Assembly: GCA_049890195.1 (NCBI GenBank)
Contig: JBMHBY010000008.1
Location: 116,513 to 180,512 of the forward strand
Origin: JAYQKL01 sp049890195
GTDB lineage: Bacteria; Pseudomonadota; Alphaproteobacteria; RS24
Length of the DNA: 64,000 nt
Direction of reading: 5' to 3'
Both the position numbers and the translations under genes were made by a program. The notes under the pieces are model-generated. The model made no database searches and had not been told where the DNA came from. It was given only the letters and a program-made list of their open reading frames with translations. Positions within the stretch are counted from its first letter, which is position 1. Each line of letters starts with the position of its first letter. This document shows, in pieces, positions 59,866 to 64,000 of this stretch.

Positions 59866-60525
59866 TCAGGGGAAATGAACCGGATCATCCCCGTCCCGCC
59901 ACAGCTGGTTCTTTTCCATGACAACAGACAGCCTGTTGGACTGCAAGAATGCCTGCACCCAAGCCTGCACATGCGGCCATTGGGTCTGGGCGTCAAACCA
60001 CTCCGGGTCGGCAATCCTGAATTGACGCAAGAACGGCAGCAGGGCGAGGTCAACGAGTTTCGGCTTGTCTCCGAACAGCCAGGACTTGCCGTCCAGCACC
60101 AGATTGAGGCGCTCCAGAAAGGCATTGCAGGCGGCACGGTGTTCCAGTGCGTCAGCATTTTCATAGCGGCTGGCATATTTGTACCGGTCAAGATTATGTT
60201 TGAACGGTCCGTCATTCAATTCAATCAACTGGGCGGCGGTTTCATGCTCGCCGACGTCATAGGCCGTCAACCCCTCCGGGTCATTCTGGCCGAGCGCCCA
60301 TTGCATCACATCAAGGCTTTCGTCAATGACCTTGCCATTGGTCAGCCACAACACCGGGACAGTGCCTTTGGGTGACAGGGCCAGCATGTGGGCCGGTTTG
60401 TTGCGCAGGATGATTTCACGCAACTCACACTGTATCTTGCTGCTGGCAATCGCCATGCGCGCCCGCATGGCATAGGGGCAGCGGCGGAAGCTGTAGAGGA
60501 TGGGCGGTTCCGGTCCGGTTTTCAT
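59866..60525 (-). CDS. Glutathione S-transferase-like protein (thioredoxin-fold N-terminus)
   Basis: 219-aa GST-like protein. The N-terminus YSFRRCPYAMRARMAIASS has a Cys (Cys16 in RRCPY) at the glutathione-activating position, resembling omega/zeta-type enzymes; KGTVPVLWL carries the cis-Pro, and DESLDVMQWAL follows. Start ATG overlaps the trhO stop by four bases, so it is translated with it. Could be a glutathionyl transferase or dehydroascorbate reductase-like enzyme. Confidence 0.85.
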   Translation of the reverse strand: MKTGPEPPILYSFRRCPYAMRARMAIASSKIQCELREIILRNKPAHMLALSPKGTVPVLWLTNGKVIDESLDVMQWALGQNDPEGLTAYDVGEHETAAQLIELNDGPFKHNLDRYKYASRYENADALEHRAACNAFLERLNLVLDGKSWLFGDKPKLVDLALLPFLRQFRIADPEWFDAQTQWPHVQAWVQAFLQSNRLSVVMEKNQLWRDGDDPVHFP

Positions 60526-61535
60526 GTTTCGCCCTCCTGCAGAATGTCAACGTCCATGGCGCCGATATGTGTTTCCCCCCTGGCCTTGGCAAGTTCGACC
60601 TGTTTTTGCCGGTCTGAAAAACGTTTGAGCTGACTTTCAGAATGGGTGCCGTGGCATTTCGGACAGCTGATGCCGGGCTGAAAATGAGCATCCTGCTTAT
60701 CCTCCTGTGTAATCGGCATGCGGCAGGCATGGCACATGTCATAATCGCCCTGCACCAGACCGTGCCCGACCGAGACGCGCTGGTCAAAGACAAAGCATTG
60801 CCCGTGCCATTTGCTGTCCTGTTCGGGGACATGTTCCAGATATTTCAAAATGCCGCCTTTCAGATGAAAGACATTTTCGAAGCCCTCCTGCAGCAGATAG
60901 CTGGTTGATTTTTCGCAGCGTATGCCGCCGGTGCAGAACATCGCGATGTTTTTCGGTTTTTGGCCGGCAACCAGAGGCTTCAGCTTGTCCCGCACATAGG
61001 CGGCAAAGTCCCGGAAGGTTTCGGTTTCCGGGTTTACTGCGTTTTCGAAAGTGCCGATCGCGACCTCATAGTCATTGCGGGTGTCAATGACAAGCGTGTC
61101 GGGGTCCTCAATCAGAGCATTCCAGTCCTCGGGGGCCACATAAGTGCCGACGGTGTTGGTCGGGTCCACAGCCGGCTGCCCGAGGGTCACAATCTCTTTC
61201 TTGAGCCGGACTTTCATACGGTTGAAGGGAGCGGCGGCGGCAAAGGAAAATTTGGCCTCGAGGTCGCCAAGGGCCGGGTGGTTGCGCAAAAACGCCATCA
61301 GATTGCTGATGCCGGCATGGTCGCCGGCCACCGTGCCGTTAATGCCTTCATGCGCGAGCAATATGGTGCCGCTGATGCCCGCCTTTTTGCAGGCCAGCTT
61401 CAGGCGGGGCTGCAGGTCCGCAAAATCGGGCAGGGCGACAAACTTATACAAGGCCGCCACGACAAAGGGCGTGTTGGCCCCGTGCGGAGGGACGGGCGGC
61501 ACAGCGCCTGTGTCCATGTCATTGGTTCTGGTCAT
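60522..61535 (-). CDS. trhO: tRNA uridine(34) hydroxylase TrhO (rhodanese-domain)
   Basis: Oxygen-dependent tRNA U34 5-hydroxylase, formerly YceA/UPF0176, 337 aa. N-terminal domain with ALYKFVALPDF and GTILLAHEGINGTVAG (about 55-70); central rhodanese domain with the active-site Cys in FCTGGIRCEKSTSYL near residue 188; C-terminal Cys-rich region (CHACRMPI, CPKCHGT) with a likely zinc site. Start is not certain: 61535 or 61517. It leads a two-gene unit with the GST-like gene. Confidence 0.92.
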   Translation of the reverse strand: MTRTNDMDTGAVPPVPPHGANTPFVVAALYKFVALPDFADLQPRLKLACKKAGISGTILLAHEGINGTVAGDHAGISNLMAFLRNHPALGDLEAKFSFAAAAPFNRMKVRLKKEIVTLGQPAVDPTNTVGTYVAPEDWNALIEDPDTLVIDTRNDYEVAIGTFENAVNPETETFRDFAAYVRDKLKPLVAGQKPKNIAMFCTGGIRCEKSTSYLLQEGFENVFHLKGGILKYLEHVPEQDSKWHGQCFVFDQRVSVGHGLVQGDYDMCHACRMPITQEDKQDAHFQPGISCPKCHGTHSESQLKRFSDRQKQVELAKARGETHIGAMDVDILQEGET

Positions 61536-61623
61536 CACAATCTTAAGGCTACGAATCAGTCTCAAATGTGCCGTTTCAAACGGCAAATTTCAAGTCTGAC
61601 GCATCATGGCGTTCAACCAGACC

Positions 61624-63450
61624 TCAACCTTGGGCGGCCAGTTCTTTGCGGAATTTTTTGCGCTCATGTTCGAGCAGGAACCGTTTGCGCAGGCGCAGGC
61701 TTTCGGGCGTGACCTCCAGCAGTTCGTCCACCTCCACATAGGCCATCATTTCCTCCAGCGACAGGCGCCTTGGCGGGGTCAGCACAACCGCCTCATCCGC
61801 ACCGGAGGCGCGGATGTTGGTCAGCTTTTTGCCTTTCAGCACATTGATCTCCAGGTCGTTCTCGCGGCTGTGCTCGCCGACAATCATGCCCTGATAAACC
61901 GGGGTCTGCGGATCAATGAACATGACCCCGCGATCCTGCAGGTTGAAAATCGCATAGGCGACGGCGGTGCCGGTTTCAGAGGCAATCAGGGCACCGTTGC
62001 GGCGTCCCGGAATATCCCCCTTATAGGGTGCGTAGCTGTGGAAGACCCGGTTCAGCACGCCTGTGCCGCGTGTGTCGGTCAGGAATTTGCTCTGATAACC
62101 GATTAACCCGCGCGAGGGTGCATGGAACAGCAGCCTGGTTTTGCCGGCGCCGGACGCCCGCATGTCCATCATCACGGCCTTGCGGCGGTTCATGCTGTCC
62201 ACGACCGTGGAGCTGTACTCTTCATCCACATCAATCGTGACTTCCTCAATCGGTTCCAGCTTTTCGCCGTTTTCGGTCCGGATCAGAACCCGTGGCCGAG
62301 AGACGGTCAATTCGAACCCTTCGCGGCGCATGGTTTCGATCAATACACCCAACTGCAACTCCCCACGACCCCCGATTTCGAACGCATCCTTGTTGTCCCC
62401 TTCGCTGAAGGTGATGGCGACATTGGTTTCGGCTTCGGCCAGCAGGCGCTCGCGGATGACGGTGGAGGTCACCTTCTTGCCCTCCTTGCCGGCGAACGGA
62501 CTGTCATTGACGGTGATGGTGACCGACATGGTCGGCGGGTCGATTGGGGTCGAGGCCAGCGGCGTGGTGACCTCGGCTGAGCAGATGGTGTCGGCGACCG
62601 AAGCCTTGGTCAATCCGGCAATGCAGATCAAGTCCCCGGCCTGCACCTCCTCAACCGGCACGCGCTGGGTGCCTTCAAACCGCAGCAGCTTGGTCAGGCG
62701 GCCGGTCTCCACCACCTCACCCTCCAGATTAAGTGCCCGCACGGCTTCATTGACCCTGGCTGTGCCCTGGGCGACGCGCCCGGTCAGACAGCGGCCGAGA
62801 TAGGGATCGCTGTCGAGCAGGGTCGAGAGCATGGCAAACGGCTTGTCAGGGTCCACCTCTGGGGGCGCGACATGCGCCACAACCAGGTCAAGCAGCGGCA
62901 AAAGATTGTCCCGCGGGTCGTCGAGTTCATGCGCGCACCAGCCGTCACGCCCGGAAGCATAAAGAATGGGGAAATCCAGCTGCTCGTCTGTGGCATCCAG
63001 TGAGACAAACAGGTCAAACACCTCATCCACCACTGCGTCCGGGCGACCATCCGGCCGGTCAACCTTGTTGATGATGACAATCGGACGCAAGCCCTGGGCA
63101 AGCGCCTTGCCGAGCACGAATTTGGTCTGCGGCATCGGCCCTTCGGCTGCATCGGTCAGCAGAATCACACCATCCGCCATGCCCAGCACCCGCTCCACTT
63201 CGCCGCCGAAATCCGCATGGCCGGGCGTGTCGATGATGTTGATGCGCATGTCGCCATACTGCACGGATGTCGGCTTGGCGAGAATGGTGATGCCGCGTTC
63301 CTTTTCCAGGTCGCCGCTGTCCATCAGGCGCTCCTCCACCTGCTGGTTGTCGCGGAACAGACCGGTCTGTTTCATGATTGAGTCAATCAAGGTTGTCTTG
63401 CCGTGGTCAACATGGGCGATGATGGCGATGTTGCGAAGGGTCTGGCTCAT
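61624..63450 (-). CDS. typA: Ribosome-associated GTPase TypA/BipA
   Basis: Translation-factor GTPase, 608 aa, family length. G domain: IAHVDHGKTTLID (P-loop, 11-23), GITILAKPTSVQYG (switch I), DTPGHADFGGEVERVLG (switch II), NKVDRPDGRPD (G4). Domains III/V follow, with the C-terminal RLKKRFL-like basic end (SLRLRKRFLLEHERKKF). Acts in 50S assembly and stress in the family. It is transcribed away from tRNA-Thr. Not co-transcribed with trhO necessarily (88-base gap, trhO downstream). Confidence 0.97.
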   Translation of the reverse strand: MSQTLRNIAIIAHVDHGKTTLIDSIMKQTGLFRDNQQVEERLMDSGDLEKERGITILAKPTSVQYGDMRINIIDTPGHADFGGEVERVLGMADGVILLTDAAEGPMPQTKFVLGKALAQGLRPIVIINKVDRPDGRPDAVVDEVFDLFVSLDATDEQLDFPILYASGRDGWCAHELDDPRDNLLPLLDLVVAHVAPPEVDPDKPFAMLSTLLDSDPYLGRCLTGRVAQGTARVNEAVRALNLEGEVVETGRLTKLLRFEGTQRVPVEEVQAGDLICIAGLTKASVADTICSAEVTTPLASTPIDPPTMSVTITVNDSPFAGKEGKKVTSTVIRERLLAEAETNVAITFSEGDNKDAFEIGGRGELQLGVLIETMRREGFELTVSRPRVLIRTENGEKLEPIEEVTIDVDEEYSSTVVDSMNRRKAVMMDMRASGAGKTRLLFHAPSRGLIGYQSKFLTDTRGTGVLNRVFHSYAPYKGDIPGRRNGALIASETGTAVAYAIFNLQDRGVMFIDPQTPVYQGMIVGEHSRENDLEINVLKGKKLTNIRASGADEAVVLTPPRRLSLEEMMAYVEVDELLEVTPESLRLRKRFLLEHERKKFRKELAAQG

Positions 63451-63648
63451 GGTGTGTCCTGTGCTGGTTCAGGCTTACCTAGCCGCCTTTTGCGCAAAGG
63501 AAAAGGTTTTTTTGCTTTTTTTATCTCCGCATGTGTCCCGCGGATGCTGCCCCGATCCAGAAAAACACCGCATGCGGCAAAAAACAGCTTTTTTTTCCAC
63601 GTCAAGATGGGTATAAAGCTTCGCACAAGCGCGCTCCAGCGCCCTTTG

Positions 63649-63724
63649 GCCGGTATAGCTCAGTTGGTAGAGCATCTGATTTGTAATCAGAGGGTCCGCG
63701 GTTCAAGTCCGTGTGCCGGCACCA
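63649..63724 (+). tRNA. tRNA-Thr (anticodon UGU)
   Basis: Cloverleaf: acceptor GCCGGTA with TGCCGGC, D-arm TAGCTCAGTTGGTAGAGC, anticodon arm TCTGA-TTTGTAA-TCAGA (anticodon UGU), T-arm CGCGGTTCAAGTCCGTG, and encoded CCA. A TATAAA word at 63612-63617 may be its -10. The 3' end of tRNA-Thr is a common integration target. The sequence immediately downstream becomes AT-rich. Confidence 0.97.
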
Positions 63725-64000
63725 TTTTTCCTATATATTACAATTAGATAATAAGATTTACGCTGCTGTTTATCACAGGTCTTTTTCTTGGGGCAACATT
63801 GGGGCAACATTTTCACTCCTCAACATTGGCCATTTCCAATGTCAGTGGATTTTTATTTTATTCAAGTAAGCACCCCAATTATTCATGAGATAGCCAAATA
63901 AAGGGGTAGGGGGGCAAAAATCGGCGCCGATTCGATTGCAGGTTATACCGCTCTCATATTTTTTCTTGAAAAGGTTCGATGGTCTTAATGACTAAGTTTG
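63725..64000. other. AT-rich region after tRNA-Thr, possible island boundary
   Basis: 276 bases with no recognised gene, clearly more AT-rich than the rest of the window. It holds the tandem repeats at 63788-63809, and possibly the first codons of a new gene at the right edge: AAAAGG at 63969-63974, then ATG at 63979 and again at 63988, frame open to the end. Consistent with the edge of an integrated element but no integrase is visible. Confidence 0.4.
63788..63809 (+). repeat. Two tandem copies of TTGGGGCAACA
   Basis: The 11-base word TTGGGGCAACA occurs twice without spacing, 64 bases after tRNA-Thr. A partial copy (CAACATTGG, 63821-63829) and a 7-bp inverted repeat (ACATTGG...CCAATGT, 63823-63842) lie just beyond. 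Such short direct repeats next to an attachment site can be integrase arm-binding sites; that reading is inferred. Confidence 0.6.

Noticed and set aside
1..64000. CRISPR arrays, insertion sequences, toxin-antitoxin pairs, defence islands
   Set aside because: No regularly spaced repeats, transposase-like proteins or recognisable toxin/antitoxin or nuclease modules were found in the window.

Overview
The window looks like a stretch of chromosomal core genome from a free-living, aerobic alphaproteobacterium. The evidence is a Shemin-type 5-aminolevulinate synthase (hemA), a cytochrome bc1 operon (petABC), the PurS/PurQ/small-PurL arrangement, DUF3126 and DUF6111 family proteins, monothiol glutaredoxin next to BolA, and moderately high GC with GTG/TTG starts. 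I cannot name a genus; the ilv-leu-mreB linkage suggests a non-rhizobial lineage (Rhodospirillales/Kordiimonadales-like), which is an inference only.

Layout. 1-7.4 kb: branched-chain amino acid synthesis, ilvB (cut by the left edge), ilvN, ilvC with a strong terminator, then a divergent LpxR-like / LysR pair, then leuA preceded by a leader peptide with four consecutive Leu codons. 7.4-12.9 kb: the rod-shape operon mreB-mreC-mreD-mrdA-rodA, directly downstream of leuA without a visible terminator. 12.9-17.2 kb (minus strand): grxC, a DUF1330 protein, a cold-shock protein, a small membrane protein, hemH and hemA (translationally coupled), an orphan 73-aa protein, then a 311-base gap holding several hairpins and a candidate small RNA. 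17.3-21.6 kb: a Na+/Ca2+ exchanger-family gene, then a tight run GNAT-DUF1285-Nudix-DUF6111-CCA transferase. 21.6-25.2 kb: hemF (minus), petABC. 25.2-28.4 kb (minus): ychF, pth, rplY, grxD, bolA. 28.4-33.7 kb (minus): purL, purQ, purS, purC, purB. 33.8-38.2 kb: radC, map, tRNA-Leu(UAA), an alpha/beta hydrolase, a zf-CHCC protein and an M20 amidohydrolase. 38.3-43.4 kb (plus): cysE, DUF3126, gamma carbonic anhydrase, GMC oxidoreductase, HCCA isomerase-like, rhomboid, CBS protein. 43.4-50.3 kb: hisI and folE (minus), cysS, a NifU-like scaffold, two small minus-strand genes, yidD and thrS, then an exported unknown. 50.4-55.9 kb: nitroreductase, MATE, TraR/DksA-like, MFS, nadK, cytochrome c-prime-like and a b-type cytochrome. 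56-59.1 kb: an Mla/MCE lipid-transport operon. 59.1-63.5 kb: two glutathione transferases, trhO and typA. The window ends at tRNA-Thr(UGU), after which the sequence becomes AT-rich and carries tandem 11-base repeats, consistent with the edge of an integrated element.

Most of this is ordinary housekeeping DNA. The parts that merit attention are regulatory or marginal: the leuA leader peptide, which is also upstream of the cell-shape genes; the gap at 16963-17273 with orphan terminators; the tRNA-Thr boundary; and a few proteins that lack a residue usually conserved in their family (FolE, the NifU-like scaffold, the TraR/DksA-like protein). I found no CRISPR array, insertion sequence, toxin-antitoxin pair or obvious defence system.
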